Shown: positions 18,277-27,996 of the stretch, piece by piece
How the letters are laid out: each line of letters starts with the position of its first letter
Position numbering within the stretch: position 1 is the stretch's first letter
DNA from: an alpha proteobacterium MED-G09
Lineage (GTDB): Bacteria > Pseudomonadota > Alphaproteobacteria > MED-G09
NCBI GenBank assembly: GCA_905182015.1
Contig: CAJIZT010000006.1
Location: 186,001-250,000, forward strand
Length of the DNA stretch: 64,000 nt
Direction of reading: 5' to 3'
The notes under the pieces: generated by a model
Told to the model about the DNA's origin: nothing
What the model saw: only the letters and a program-made list of their open reading frames with translations
Databases searched by the model: none
Position numbers and translations under genes: made by a program

Positions 18277-20571
18277 ATGACTTCATTTTCAATAACTTTA
18301 GAAGAAAGTTTACAAAGGTCAATTGACTTTGCAGCTCAAAATAAACACGAGCATGTAACAATTGAACATCTTTTGATCTCACTACTAGACGATAAAGATG
18401 CTTATAAGGTTTTAATTGCATCTAGCGTCGATGTGAATTTGCTTAAAAGTGAGTTAACTGATTTTATTAATAAACAAGATTATTTAATTGTAGATAATGA
18501 TGGTGTTCCTGAGCCAACAGCAGGCTATAGAACTGTGGTAACAAGAGCGGCTATCCATGTTCAACAATCAGGTGGTCAAGAAGTAGATGGTGGAAATGTT
18601 ATAGTTGCAATATTTTCTCAACAAGAGAGCTACTCAGTGTATTTGTTGGAAAAACAAGACATGACTAGGTATGACGCAGTTCAATTTTTAGCCCACGGAA
18701 TAAAAAAAAATCAGACCTTCGGAGATATTCAGTCAGATAGTGAAGAAGGAGAGTATGATGATGAGGATTCCCCCTTATCAAAAGATAGCGCCTTAGATTC
18801 ATTTTGTGAAAACCTCAATGAGAAAGCAAAAAATCAATTAATCGATCCTTTGATAGGAAGGGCTAGCGAGGTTAATAGATTAATCCAAATACTCAGCAGA
18901 AGAAGAAAAAACAATCCTTTGTTGGTTGGTGACCCGGGTGTTGGGAAAACCGCTATAGCGGAAGGGTTAGCCTTTAGAATTGTTGAAAATGATGTGCCGG
19001 ATATCATAAGCAAAACTGTTATATTTTCTTTAGATATGGGTTCGATCTTGGCTGGCACTAGATATCGTGGTGATTTCGAGGAGAGAATCAAGGCTGTTTT
19101 AAAGGAAATTGAGGACTCGGAGGACGCAGTTCTCTTTATTGATGAAATTCATACTGTTATCGGGGCTGGAGCAACTTCTGGTGGCTCAATGGATGCATCA
19201 AACCTTCTAAAGCCTTCACTTCAAGGTCAGAAGTTGAGATGTATAGGCTCAACTACCTACAAAGAATACAGGCAGTTTTTTGATAAGGATCGAGCTTTAT
19301 CTAGAAGGTTTCAAAAAATTGATGTTGAAGAGCCTAGTATCCCTGATACGATCAAAATATTAATGGGCCTTAAATCAAGATTTGAATCATTTCATGGACT
19401 TAAATATTCAAATGAAGCGATAAAAACAGCTGTAGAGCTTTCCTCTAGATACATGAGCGACAGAAAGCTTCCAGATAAGGCAATTGATGTTATTGATGAA
19501 ACTGGTGCCTCTCAAAAGCTTAGGCCGGAATCCAAAAGAAAGAAAACTATAACTCAAAAAGATATTGAGCAAACAATTGCTACTATGGCAAGGATTCCTT
19601 CAAAACATATTACTAGAGATGACAGTGAAAAATTAAAAGATTTAGATAAATCCTTAAAAAGATTTATATTTGGTCAAGATAAAGCGATAGAGGAGATTGT
19701 TGCTTCCATTAGATTATCGCGCGCAGGTCTTAGGGATCTACAAAAACCAATTGGCTCTTACCTCTTTACTGGACCGACTGGCGTTGGCAAGACTGAGTTA
19801 GTTCGGCAACTTTCATCTGTTATGAGTGTCGAGCTTCTGAGGTTTGATATGTCTGAATATATGGAGCGTCACACTGTATCGCGCCTTATTGGAGCCCCTC
19901 CTGGCTATGTTGGCTTCGATCAGGGTGGTTTGTTAACTGACGGTGTAGATCAAAATCCTTACAGTATAGTTTTGTTGGATGAAATAGAAAAAGCTCATCC
20001 AGATATATTTAATATTTTACTCCAGGTTATGGACCATGGAACGCTAACAGATCAAAATGGTAGAAAGGTTGATTTCCGTAATACCATTATAATTTTAACA
20101 ACTAATGCTGGAGCTTCAGATTTAGCTAAACCAGCCCTAGGCTTCAACAGAAGCGAAAGAGCAGGGGATGATACTGAAGCGATTGAAAAATTATTTAATC
20201 CTGAGTTTAGAAATAGATTAGATTCAATAATCTCCTTTAACACTCTACCTGGCAAGGTTATTAGCAAAGTTGTAGAGAAGTTTATACTTGAGCTTGAATC
20301 CCAGTTAGACAACAAGAATGTTTTTATTAATATATCTAATGAAGCAGCTCACTGGCTTGGAGAAAAGGGTTATGATCACAATATGGGTGCAAGACCTTTG
20401 GCTAGATTGATACAAGAAAAAGTTAAGAAACCAATTGCTGAAGAAATTTTATACGGTGTTCTTGAAAAGGGCGGAACTGTAAACGTTTCCTTAAAGAAAG
20501 CAGAATTAAATTTTTCTTATAAACCATTGAAAAATATGAAGAAAAATAAAAAAGAATTAATAAAAAGTTAG
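18277..20571 (+). CDS. clpA: ClpAP unfoldase ATPase subunit ClpA
   Basis: Hexameric AAA+ unfoldase feeding ClpP. The N-domain (to about 150) binds ClpS. The first AAA+ module has GDPGVGKTAIAEGLA near 218 and VLFIDEIHTVIGAGA; the second has FTGPTGVGKTELVRQLS near 498 and VLLDEIEKAHPDIFN. There is no ClpB-type coiled-coil middle domain, which separates it from ClpB. A GF loop (ALGFNRSE) occupies the ClpP-docking position. The 764 residues fit ClpA. It starts directly after clpS and meets the HIT gene tail to tail with a 4 bp gap. Confidence 0.96.
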   Translation: MTSFSITLEESLQRSIDFAAQNKHEHVTIEHLLISLLDDKDAYKVLIASSVDVNLLKSELTDFINKQDYLIVDNDGVPEPTAGYRTVVTRAAIHVQQSGGQEVDGGNVIVAIFSQQESYSVYLLEKQDMTRYDAVQFLAHGIKKNQTFGDIQSDSEEGEYDDEDSPLSKDSALDSFCENLNEKAKNQLIDPLIGRASEVNRLIQILSRRRKNNPLLVGDPGVGKTAIAEGLAFRIVENDVPDIISKTVIFSLDMGSILAGTRYRGDFEERIKAVLKEIEDSEDAVLFIDEIHTVIGAGATSGGSMDASNLLKPSLQGQKLRCIGSTTYKEYRQFFDKDRALSRRFQKIDVEEPSIPDTIKILMGLKSRFESFHGLKYSNEAIKTAVELSSRYMSDRKLPDKAIDVIDETGASQKLRPESKRKKTITQKDIEQTIATMARIPSKHITRDDSEKLKDLDKSLKRFIFGQDKAIEEIVASIRLSRAGLRDLQKPIGSYLFTGPTGVGKTELVRQLSSVMSVELLRFDMSEYMERHTVSRLIGAPPGYVGFDQGGLLTDGVDQNPYSIVLLDEIEKAHPDIFNILLQVMDHGTLTDQNGRKVDFRNTIIILTTNAGASDLAKPALGFNRSERAGDDTEAIEKLFNPEFRNRLDSIISFNTLPGKVISKVVEKFILELESQLDNKNVFINISNEAAHWLGEKGYDHNMGARPLARLIQEKVKKPIAEEILYGVLEKGGTVNVSLKKAELNFSYKPLKNMKKNKKELIKS

Positions 20572-20575
20572 CTAA

Positions 20576-21001
20576 TTATAGGTTTTTAATTATCTTATCT
20601 CTCTCTTTCTTTAGTTCCAGAGAACTCTTAACGCCTGAAGAGTGAAATTTATAATTTAAACCCCCTCTTCTTTGTATAATATGAAAATGGAGATGGAATA
20701 CGGTTTGTCCTGCTTCCGATCCATTAAGCTGAAGAACCATAACCCCCGCTGGTGAATAAACCTTCTTAATCGATTTTGCTATTTTTTGGGTAGCCCCCAT
20801 TAGGTGTGGAAAGTATTCTTCAGGAAGATCTAAAAGATTAGTAGTTTTGCATTTTGGAATAACAAGTGTGTGTCCAGGAGCTTGAGGCATCACATCCATA
20901 AATGCTAAAATAAATTCATTTTCCAGTACCTTGACACAACTTACATCGCCTTTTATTATTTTAGCAAATATATTTTGATCGTCATAGACCATCTTAATCA
21001 C
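20576..21001 (-). CDS. HIT family nucleotide hydrolase
   Basis: Histidine-triad protein of 141 residues, likely to hydrolyse AMP-linked nucleotides (Hint-like). The early stretch IFAKIIKGDVSCVKVLEN and the catalytic triad HLHFHIIQRR are diagnostic. Its start overlaps the end of the upstream acyltransferase-like gene by 8 bp, so the two are probably co-translated. A HIT gene next to clpA is a common alphaproteobacterial arrangement. The natural substrate is unknown. Confidence 0.93.
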   Translation of the reverse strand: MIKMVYDDQNIFAKIIKGDVSCVKVLENEFILAFMDVMPQAPGHTLVIPKCKTTNLLDLPEEYFPHLMGATQKIAKSIKKVYSPAGVMVLQLNGSEAGQTVFHLHFHIIQRRGGLNYKFHSSGVKSSLELKKERDKIIKNL

Positions 21002-22154
21002 CTCTTTTATAGGGAAGGTAGGTTTCTAGTATTTTTTTACTTTTTTCAACCTCTTTAATTTCATATTTTAAGTATTCCTCAATTGCATCAGAAAAATTCT
21101 TTTCTCTAATCCAGTGTGCTGAGTATGTAGTTTCAGGTGAGTATCCTCTTGAAATTTTATGAGTTCCCTGAGCTCCTGCCTCAACAATTTTTAAGTTATT
21201 TTTAATAGCAAATTCAATTGCTTGATAGTAGCATAATTCAAAGTGAAGAAACTTATGATCTTCAATACACCCCCAGTTTCTTCCATAAAGGTTGTTGCTT
21301 CCAATAAAGTTTAATGCCCCTGCGATGTATTTATTTTTTCTTTTTGCCATAACTAAGAGTATGTTTTCTTTCATGCTCCTACCAATCATCTTAAAAAATT
21401 CTACATTTAGATAAGCTTGTCCCCATTTCTTCATGGTAGTGTCTAGATAAAATTTATAGAAAAAATCCCAATGAAACTCTTGAATATCTTCACCCGTTAT
21501 ATGCTCAATCTCAATCGAGCTATCCTTGAAGAGCTGTCTTTCTTTTTTGATATTTTTTCTTTTTCTTGACGACAATTCATTTAAAAAATCGTCAAAGCAA
21601 TTGTAGTTGTTATTTTTCCAGTGGAACTGTTGATCCTTTCTTATTAACCAACCGAGCCTTTTGAGAATTCCAGCCTCTTCCTTTGTTAAAAAAGTAATGT
21701 GTGCTGATGAGGCTTTAATTTGTTCCACAAGACCTAGTAATTTAGATGATAGACCTTCTATGATTTTCATATAACTTAATTCGTCTTTTATTAAGAATCT
21801 TCTGCCTGTCACTGGTGTATAGGGGATCGAGACCTGTATTTTGGGATAATATGAATTTCCCGTTCTGTGGTAAGCGTTAGCCCAGTCGTGATCAAAAACA
21901 TATTCGCCCATTGAATTAGTTTTTATAAATGATGGCATGCATCCTAATATTTCTTTTTTTTCATTCTCAAGAATTAGATATGAAGAGTTCCAGCCTGTAT
22001 TATGGTTTATTGAATGACTTTTTTCTAATGCATATAAAAATTCATAACTTATAAATGGGTTATATTCATTTTCATTATTATTTGCACAGCTATTCCAATT
22101 ATCTTTATTGATATCAGAGAGAGATGACTTTACCTTAAATTTATAATTTTCCAT
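20994..22154 (-). CDS. GNAT/FemAB-like family protein (COG3146 type)
   Basis: A 386-residue protein of the group annotated as peptidoglycan biosynthesis/recognition or DUF482 (GNAT superfamily fold). Typical traits are WNSCANNNENEYNPFISYEFL at the N-terminus, RKRKNIKKERQ in the middle and NNLKIVEAGAQGTHKISRGYSP followed by HWIRE near the C-terminus. No biochemical role is established for the family as far as I know. It lies between ridA (7 bp gap) and the HIT gene (8 bp overlap) in a minus-strand run. Confidence 0.83.
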   Translation of the reverse strand: MENYKFKVKSSLSDINKDNWNSCANNNENEYNPFISYEFLYALEKSHSINHNTGWNSSYLILENEKKEILGCMPSFIKTNSMGEYVFDHDWANAYHRTGNSYYPKIQVSIPYTPVTGRRFLIKDELSYMKIIEGLSSKLLGLVEQIKASSAHITFLTKEEAGILKRLGWLIRKDQQFHWKNNNYNCFDDFLNELSSRKRKNIKKERQLFKDSSIEIEHITGEDIQEFHWDFFYKFYLDTTMKKWGQAYLNVEFFKMIGRSMKENILLVMAKRKNKYIAGALNFIGSNNLYGRNWGCIEDHKFLHFELCYYQAIEFAIKNNLKIVEAGAQGTHKISRGYSPETTYSAHWIREKNFSDAIEEYLKYEIKEVEKSKKILETYLPYKRGD

Positions 22155-22161
22155 TTATTTT

Positions 22162-22626
22162 TTATTCATGAATTTCAAAAATTGCATCAATTTCTACAGC
22201 CATTCCAAGGGGTAGGGAGTTTGCGCCTACAGCAAAACGAGAATGCCATCCACTATCGCCAAATAAATCTATCATAAGTTGAGATGCTCCCTCGATAACC
22301 AGAGCGTGATCGGTAAAGGTATCCTCACAATTAACAAACCCACCTAGTTTAACGCATCTTTTTATTTTATCTAAATCATCACATGCAAATTTTGCTTGAG
22401 AAAGTATCATCTCACCGCAAGCTCGCGCGGCCTTCTGACCCTCCTGAAGTGATAAATCTAGGCCAACTTTTCCTGTTATTAGATTACCATTCTTTAGGGG
22501 TCCCTGTCCTGAAATAAACAAAAGGTTATTTGTTAAAATGAATGCCGAATAGCTTGCAACTGGTAGAGCTGGATTCGGTAAATTAATACTTAACTCGCCT
22601 AATCTTTTTTCTATTTTTCCTGACAT
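22162..22626 (-). CDS. RidA family protein (YjgF/YER057c/UK114)
   Basis: Small trimeric deaminase family that removes reactive enamine/imine intermediates. LFISGQGPLKNG near residue 37, then LDKIKRCVKLGGFVNCEDTF and SRFAVGANSLPLGMAVEIDAIFEI at the end fit the family; the 154-residue length is that of the longer alphaproteobacterial subgroup rather than of classic RidA (about 128). The conserved late Arg (SRFAVG) is present. Whether it has canonical deaminase activity cannot be told from sequence alone. Confidence 0.9.
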   Translation of the reverse strand: MSGKIEKRLGELSINLPNPALPVASYSAFILTNNLLFISGQGPLKNGNLITGKVGLDLSLQEGQKAARACGEMILSQAKFACDDLDKIKRCVKLGGFVNCEDTFTDHALVIEGASQLMIDLFGDSGWHSRFAVGANSLPLGMAVEIDAIFEIHE

Positions 22627-22637
22627 ATTGTTAGCCC

Positions 22638-23915
22638 CTAAAGTGATCTTCCTTTTTTAATTAAATCTTCACCAAACTTTTTTCTAATAGTATCCATTGC
22701 ATATTCTATTTTTGTATCGTTTGTTTTTGAAGTATTTATTAAATCATAAAGGTCGCATAATTCTGAATCTTTTAAATTAGATATCCCTACGCCAATTAAT
22801 CTATACTTTAAATTATTTTTTTCTTTGTATAAAAGTTTTTTCGAGTAATTAAATATTAACTCTCCCAGCTGAGTTGGTTCAATAATGGTAAACGATCTTG
22901 TTAGCAGTTTAAACTCATTTGTTTTTAATTTTAGAGTTATTGTTTGTCCACCCAGGCCATTAATCTTTGACCTTTTTGAAACTTTTTCACATAATGTCCA
23001 TAATGTTTTTTCAAGTATTTTTTTGTTGCTTATATCGTGATCAAAGGTAGTTTCATGACTGATACTTTTGATTTGACGAAAAGGTATCACCTTTCTTGAA
23101 TCTTGGCCGTTAGATAGAGAGTGTATATGTGATCCAATAGATCCGTAGCGCTTTATAATATCTTGTGGGTTCATTTCTTTAATTTGTCCTATTGTCTTTA
23201 TTCCATCATTATTTAGCTTTCTTTTTAATATTTTCCCAACACCCCATAAGATTTCAACTGGTTGTTGATATAAAAATTGTTTAGATTCTCTTTTTCCTAA
23301 AACTGAAAAACCCTTTGGTTTATCAATCTCAGAGCAGATTTTAGCTAGAAACTTATTATAGGATAGACCAATTGATACTGATATTCCGATATTTTTATTT
23401 ATTTTTTTTGATAATTCAGCAAGTAGGATAGCAGGTATTTTTTTATGCAATCTTTTTGTTCCTGATAAATCTAAAAATGCTTCATCTAAGGAAATTGGTT
23501 CTATGAGAGGGGTTATTTCCCCCATCAAAGTATTTATTATTTTTGAAGCGTCCCTATATTTTTTCATATTTGGTTTAATTATAATTGCCTCAGGGCATAA
23601 TTTTAGTGCTTTGTAAATTGGCATAGCTGACTTTACTCCCTTGGTTCTTGCCAAATAACATGCGGTCGAGACCACCCCTCTTTTCCCGCCCCCAATAATC
23701 ACAGCTGAGTTTTTTAATTTCGGATTATCTCTTTTTTCTATTGAGGCATAGAACGCATCACAGTCAACATGAGCAATGCTAAGGCTTTCTATTTCATTGT
23801 TATTTATTATTTTTAAGGAAGAGCAGTTTTCGCAGTAATTTCTTTTTTCACAGAAGCTTGAAAAGCACTCTCTACAAATTGATAAAATTATTTTTTTAAC
23901 TCTCTCTTTTATCAT
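22638..23915 (-). CDS. dinB: DNA polymerase IV with N-terminal zinc-finger-like segment
   Basis: Y-family translesion polymerase. The first 35 residues hold CREC...CEKRNYCENC, a four-cysteine motif seen in alphaproteobacterial DinB forms, before the polymerase core SIAHVDCDAFYASIEKRD. The fingers/palm signature VVSTACYLARTKGVKSAMP and the catalytic SLDEAFLDLSGT follow. At 425 residues the little-finger domain is complete. It overlaps the end of the upstream HAD gene by 20 bp. No LexA box is evident to me upstream. Confidence 0.95.
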   Translation of the reverse strand: MIKERVKKIILSICRECFSSFCEKRNYCENCSSLKIINNNEIESLSIAHVDCDAFYASIEKRDNPKLKNSAVIIGGGKRGVVSTACYLARTKGVKSAMPIYKALKLCPEAIIIKPNMKKYRDASKIINTLMGEITPLIEPISLDEAFLDLSGTKRLHKKIPAILLAELSKKINKNIGISVSIGLSYNKFLAKICSEIDKPKGFSVLGKRESKQFLYQQPVEILWGVGKILKRKLNNDGIKTIGQIKEMNPQDIIKRYGSIGSHIHSLSNGQDSRKVIPFRQIKSISHETTFDHDISNKKILEKTLWTLCEKVSKRSKINGLGGQTITLKLKTNEFKLLTRSFTIIEPTQLGELIFNYSKKLLYKEKNNLKYRLIGVGISNLKDSELCDLYDLINTSKTNDTKIEYAMDTIRKKFGEDLIKKGRSL

Positions 23916-24507
23916 TGATCAACAATTTCTTTAAAATCAACTTTTCTATATCTTCCCATTTACTTAATCTATGTTTGATAGACGATGGAGTCACCAATAA
24001 TTTATCCAATCTTTGATCTTGTACAAAATGTATACAGGTAGAGCTTGGGTATTCATTAAAAACTGAATCTACATTCTGCGGAAGGTCATCAATAAAGAAA
24101 ACAGGCGATGAAATATTTTTACATAACTCAGCTACTACAGGACCCTTTAAACCACTACTTGTTATCACTGGATAGTTCATATCATTTTTTTCTAATGCTT
24201 TAATCCTTCTACCTTTATCTTTGCTTGCTATATTTGTTAAAATTACTATCTGACATTCTTTCGATAAGTTTTTAAGTGTTTCTGATGCATTTAATACTGG
24301 ATTTAAATACTCTGTCTCTTCTTTAAAAAACTTAGGCATAAGTGTGCTCATATCCTTTTCGTTCAAGAATTTTCCAGTTTTTATATTTTTGATATTACCA
24401 TTTAGCCTAGCCTTAGAGAGATCGAGGTGCAGATCATTCCTTAGGAGAAAGCTTTCAAAACCCTCTAAGAACATGAACAAGACCTCATCTGCATCTGAGA
24501 TAATCAG
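23896..24507 (-). CDS. HAD-superfamily protein with unresolved start
   Basis: Conserved alphaproteobacterial HAD-like hydrolase found next to dinB; substrate unknown. The ORF track starts at ATG 24480 with MFMFLEGFESFLL, but the same frame is open upstream and encodes PLIISDADEVLF, which contains the catalytic HAD motif I (DxD, first Asp at 24495). Later motifs IVILTN and VFFIDDLPQNVDS are also present, so the true protein must begin upstream of 24495. No in-frame ATG, GTG or TTG exists there; the frame is open back to a stop near 24615. Adding one A to the A6 run at 24511-24516 would join it to ATG 24536. I give CTG 24507 as a nominal end. A rare start, a real frameshift or a sequencing indel are all possible. 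Confidence 0.75.
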   Translation of the reverse strand: MIISDADEVLFMFLEGFESFLLRNDLHLDLSKARLNGNIKNIKTGKFLNEKDMSTLMPKFFKEETEYLNPVLNASETLKNLSKECQIVILTNIASKDKGRRIKALEKNDMNYPVITSSGLKGPVVAELCKNISSPVFFIDDLPQNVDSVFNEYPSSTCIHFVQDQRLDKLLVTPSSIKHRLSKWEDIEKLILKKLLINDKRES

Positions 24508-24602
24508 AGGTTTTTTAGGGTCGATAAAGACATCATTTATTTGATTTTGTATTTCGAAACTTATCAGATTTTTTTGATAATTTTTTTTTGAGATCTTAGG
24601 GG

Positions 24603-24770
24603 TTATTTTATCTTACCTTCTTTAAACTCTACATGCTTACGAACCACTGGGTCATATTTCTTTACGACCATTTTGTCAGTCATTGTGCGTGCATTTTTCT
24701 TTGCGACGTAATAATAGCCAGTCCCTGCCGTACTATTAAGTTTAATTTTTATTGTTGCTGCTCTAGCCAT
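24603..24770 (-). CDS. rpmG: 50S ribosomal protein L33
   Basis: A 55-residue ribosomal protein too short for the ORF track. The translation begins [20 protein letters not shown] and contains [11 protein letters not shown] and [16 protein letters not shown], the L33 signature. The metal-binding cysteines of some L33 forms are absent, so this is the Cys-free type. It lies between the nudix and HAD genes, the usual alphaproteobacterial place. GGAT lies just before the ATG. Confidence 0.95.
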   Translation of the reverse strand: MARAATIKIKLNSTAGTGYYYVAKKNARTMTDKMVVKKYDPVVRKHVEFKEGKIK

Positions 24771-24812
24771 GATACATCCTTATATTAAGCGGAAATTAAG
24801 TATAATTACCTA

Positions 24813-25427
24813 TTAGTCAAGTACTTTAATTTCGGTGATTAGTCTGTGCTGCCTTCTGTAACGCCAAAAAATTGGATTACTGTTAATTTCATTACCATTT
24901 TTTATTCTTTTTCTTATCTCTGTTAGTATAAATTCCGTGACATCAAACATTGGTAATTTTAAAGATTTGTTTATTTCAACATACTCTAACTTATCTAACT
25001 CACCATTACCCTTAACCCCACCTTTAAAGGAACTTGATGGTGCTACAAAAAATTTTGTATCAAACCTCATTGGACGGGTTAAGGGAGTGATTGCTCTAGC
25101 AAGAACCCACATATCCCTTATATCGTCATTCTTTAATCTTAGGTTAGTTTCTTCTTCAGTTTCTCTTATAGCAGCATGAATTAATGCTTCGCCAAGGGGA
25201 GGATTCGCCTTAAGTGATGATAGATTTTTTATAATTTTGTCATTTGTTAAGTACTTTTTTGATGTTAAAAAATCATTTTTATCTAGTTTTCCTCCTGGAA
25301 ATACCCACATTCCTGGTGCAAAGCGAGACTTATCAGGTCTTTTCCCCATAAGAACATAAAGTTTTTTTTTGTTTTTTTTTGTAATTACTATAGTTGCTGC
25401 AGATTTTGGTTTGATTATTTTTACCAT
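24813..25427 (-). CDS. NUDIX hydrolase
   Basis: Hydrolyses a nucleoside diphosphate linked to another group. The Nudix box is visible as GEALIHAAIRETEEETNL, following APGMWVFPGGKLDKND. The 204 residues resemble the NUDT19/CoA-pyrophosphatase-like alphaproteobacterial proteins found between topA and rpmG. The exact substrate is unknown. It starts 9 bp after topA and ends 42 bp before rpmG, so it is probably in their transcript. Confidence 0.92.
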   Translation of the reverse strand: MVKIIKPKSAATIVITKKNKKKLYVLMGKRPDKSRFAPGMWVFPGGKLDKNDFLTSKKYLTNDKIIKNLSSLKANPPLGEALIHAAIRETEEETNLRLKNDDIRDMWVLARAITPLTRPMRFDTKFFVAPSSSFKGGVKGNGELDKLEYVEINKSLKLPMFDVTEFILTEIRKRIKNGNEINSNPIFWRYRRQHRLITEIKVLD

Positions 25428-25436
25428 TTTTAAAAC

Positions 25437-27905
25437 TTATTTTTTCTTTTTTGACTTATTCAAAAGATCAATTGCCGATTCTAGAGTGATGCTATCCAGA
25501 GAGCTATCTTTTGGGATGCCAACATTTGTCTTGCCGTGCTTAATATATGGACCATACTTTCCATCCATTAAATTGATATTTTTTTTATCTTTTGGATGAG
25601 AGCCAAGTTCTTTAATAATTTTACTTCCCCTTCCTCTCCCAGGGTTAGATCTTTTATCTTCAATTAAATCAACAGCTCTATTTAGGCCTATTGTAAATAA
25701 TTCATCAACATTTTGTAGATTTACGTATACACCTTCATGCAAAAGATAAGGTCCGAATCTACCTAAGGCTCCACTGATTTCATTACCATCGTCTGGATGC
25801 AATCCAATTACTCGGGGTAGGGACAGAAGGTCAATTGCTTTTTCCAAGGTTAAATCTGCAGGGTCTATAGTTTTTGGAATTGAAGATCTTTTGGGCTTTG
25901 TCTCTTTACCTTCCCCATCTCCTATCTGGACATATGGTCCATATCTTCCAATTAGAAGATGTATTTCATCATCAGTACCAGGGTATTTTCCCAGAATTTT
26001 TGCTTCTACATTTTGTTCCGAAGACCCAAAAGATCTTGTATACTTGCATTCAGGGTAAGACGAACAACCGACAAAAGCACCATTCCTACTTGTTTTTAAA
26101 CTTAATTCACCATCCTCACACTTAGGACATTTTCTATTAATTTTACCATTCTCATCTTTAAAGACATGATTCCCAATACTTTCATTTAATGTCTCGAGTA
26201 TCTCTCTTGTTCTTAATTCTAAAGCTGATTTTGCACAAATACTGAATTCACTCCAAAAGCTACTTAAAAAATCCTTCCAATTCATCTCACCGTTCGATAC
26301 TTTGTCTAAATTTTTCTCAAGATCTGCTGTAAAATTATAACTTACGTATTGAGTAAAGAAATTTTCTAAGAACGAGGATAGTAACCTACCTTTCGCCTCA
26401 GGATGAAAATACCTACTCTCTATTCTTACATATTGCCTATCCTGAAGAACGGAAATAATTGATGCGTATGTAGAGGGGCGACCTATTCCTTTCTCCTCAA
26501 GTGATTTGACGAGAGTTGCTTCAGAGAATCTAGGTGGCGCTTTGGTAAAGTGTTGAATTTCTTCAATTTCAATTTTATTTAATGTTTGATTTTTTTCAAG
26601 TTTTGGAAGTTCCTGAATTTCTTCGCTAGAGCTTTCCTTTCGCCCCTCCTCATAGAGGGTTCTAAACCCATTAAATAGTGTGACAGTCCCAGAAACCCTG
26701 AGATTTAAATCCATTTCCTTATTAGTAATGTTTATTGTAGTTCTTAACCCTTTCCAATTCTCCATCTGACTCGCGAGAGTTCTTTTCCAGATCAGCCCGT
26801 ATAAATCCCTTTCTTCTTTAGAGGAGTCACTATTCATTCTTTCGGGGTTTATTTTTGTATCAGTAGGCCTAATAGCCTCATGGGCTTCCTGGGCGTTGGC
26901 TGCCTTGGTGGCATACTCATTTGGTTTTGTGGGAAGATAACTATTCCCAAAGGTATTATCAATTGTTGATCTTATCTCGTTAATTCCTTCCTCTCCTATC
27001 TGAACACCGTCTGTTCTCATGTAGGTGATTAATCCATTTTGATATAGTCTCTGGGCTACTTGCATGGTATTTTTTGCTGACATACCTAGCTTTCTTGAGG
27101 CTTCCATTTGAAGTGATGATGTTATAAATGGCGGCGAAGGTTTTCTTGATACTTCCTTTTCATCAATTTCTTTTACAATATATTCAGAGTTTTCTAATTT
27201 CGATTTTATTTTATTTGCTTCCTCAGAATTTTTTATATCAAATTGATCAAGCTTTTTTCCATCAAGGTGGGTTAATGATGCCTTGAATGGAGCATGGTCT
27301 GAATGAGACAATAATGCATTTATTGACCAATACTCTTTTGGGTTAAATGATTCAATTTCAATCTCTCTCTCACAAAGAAGCTTTAGGGCAACCGACTGAA
27401 CTCTTCCGGCCGATCTTGCACCTGGGAGTTTTCTCCACAAAACAGGTGAAAGTGTAAATCCAACTAAATAATCCAATGCACGTCGGGCTAGATAGGCATC
27501 AACTAACTCTTTGTCTAGCTCTCTTGGATTCGCAATCGCTTCAGTGACAATTTTTTTTGTTATGGCATTAAATGTAACGCGAGTAACGTCCTTGCCCTTA
27601 AGACTGCCATTGTCTTGAAGTGTCTGTAATACATGCCAAGCTATTGCCTCACCTTCACGATCAGGATCTGTTGCAAGTATAAGAGAGCTTGCGCTTTTTA
27701 ACGCATCTTGAATTATTTTTGTTTGCTTTTTTCCTTTAGCATCCATTTCCCAGAGCATTTCAAAGTCATTATCTGGCTGAACAGATCCCTCCGAAGAAGG
27801 AAGATCTCTAATATGCCCAAAGGATGCTATTACCTTATAATCTGAACCAAGATAACCTTCTATAGTTTTTGCTTTAGCTGGTGATTCAACTACCACTACA
27901 TGCAT
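25437..27905 (-). CDS. topA: DNA topoisomerase I
   Basis: Type IA enzyme that relaxes negative supercoils. The TOPRIM domain (VVVESPAKAKTIEGYLG and ATDPDREGEAIAW), the active-site Tyr in LITYMRTDG near residue 295, one four-cysteine zinc domain (CPKCEDGEL...CSSYPECKYTRS) and then Cys-free C-terminal repeats plus a Lys-rich tail make up 822 residues. The single zinc motif with degenerate repeats is usual for Alphaproteobacteria. AAAGGAG precedes the ATG. dprA and rnr, which commonly flank topA in relatives, are missing. Confidence 0.97.
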   Translation of the reverse strand: MHVVVVESPAKAKTIEGYLGSDYKVIASFGHIRDLPSSEGSVQPDNDFEMLWEMDAKGKKQTKIIQDALKSASSLILATDPDREGEAIAWHVLQTLQDNGSLKGKDVTRVTFNAITKKIVTEAIANPRELDKELVDAYLARRALDYLVGFTLSPVLWRKLPGARSAGRVQSVALKLLCEREIEIESFNPKEYWSINALLSHSDHAPFKASLTHLDGKKLDQFDIKNSEEANKIKSKLENSEYIVKEIDEKEVSRKPSPPFITSSLQMEASRKLGMSAKNTMQVAQRLYQNGLITYMRTDGVQIGEEGINEIRSTIDNTFGNSYLPTKPNEYATKAANAQEAHEAIRPTDTKINPERMNSDSSKEERDLYGLIWKRTLASQMENWKGLRTTINITNKEMDLNLRVSGTVTLFNGFRTLYEEGRKESSSEEIQELPKLEKNQTLNKIEIEEIQHFTKAPPRFSEATLVKSLEEKGIGRPSTYASIISVLQDRQYVRIESRYFHPEAKGRLLSSFLENFFTQYVSYNFTADLEKNLDKVSNGEMNWKDFLSSFWSEFSICAKSALELRTREILETLNESIGNHVFKDENGKINRKCPKCEDGELSLKTSRNGAFVGCSSYPECKYTRSFGSSEQNVEAKILGKYPGTDDEIHLLIGRYGPYVQIGDGEGKETKPKRSSIPKTIDPADLTLEKAIDLLSLPRVIGLHPDDGNEISGALGRFGPYLLHEGVYVNLQNVDELFTIGLNRAVDLIEDKRSNPGRGRGSKIIKELGSHPKDKKNINLMDGKYGPYIKHGKTNVGIPKDSSLDSITLESAIDLLNKSKKKK

Positions 27906-27996
27906 TTTAAGCTCCTTTGTTTAGAAAAAAAATATAATTATTATTCAATAAGTCAAATTTCATATGATAATTCAAGAAATTTTTTTTATTTCTAAA

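Noticed and set aside
27955-27990. Inverted repeat AAATTTC...GAAATTT followed by T-run between topA and plsY
   Set aside because: The T-run is on the plus strand, where no gene is transcribed into it; both flanking genes are on the minus strand, so it is not in the right orientation for a terminator.
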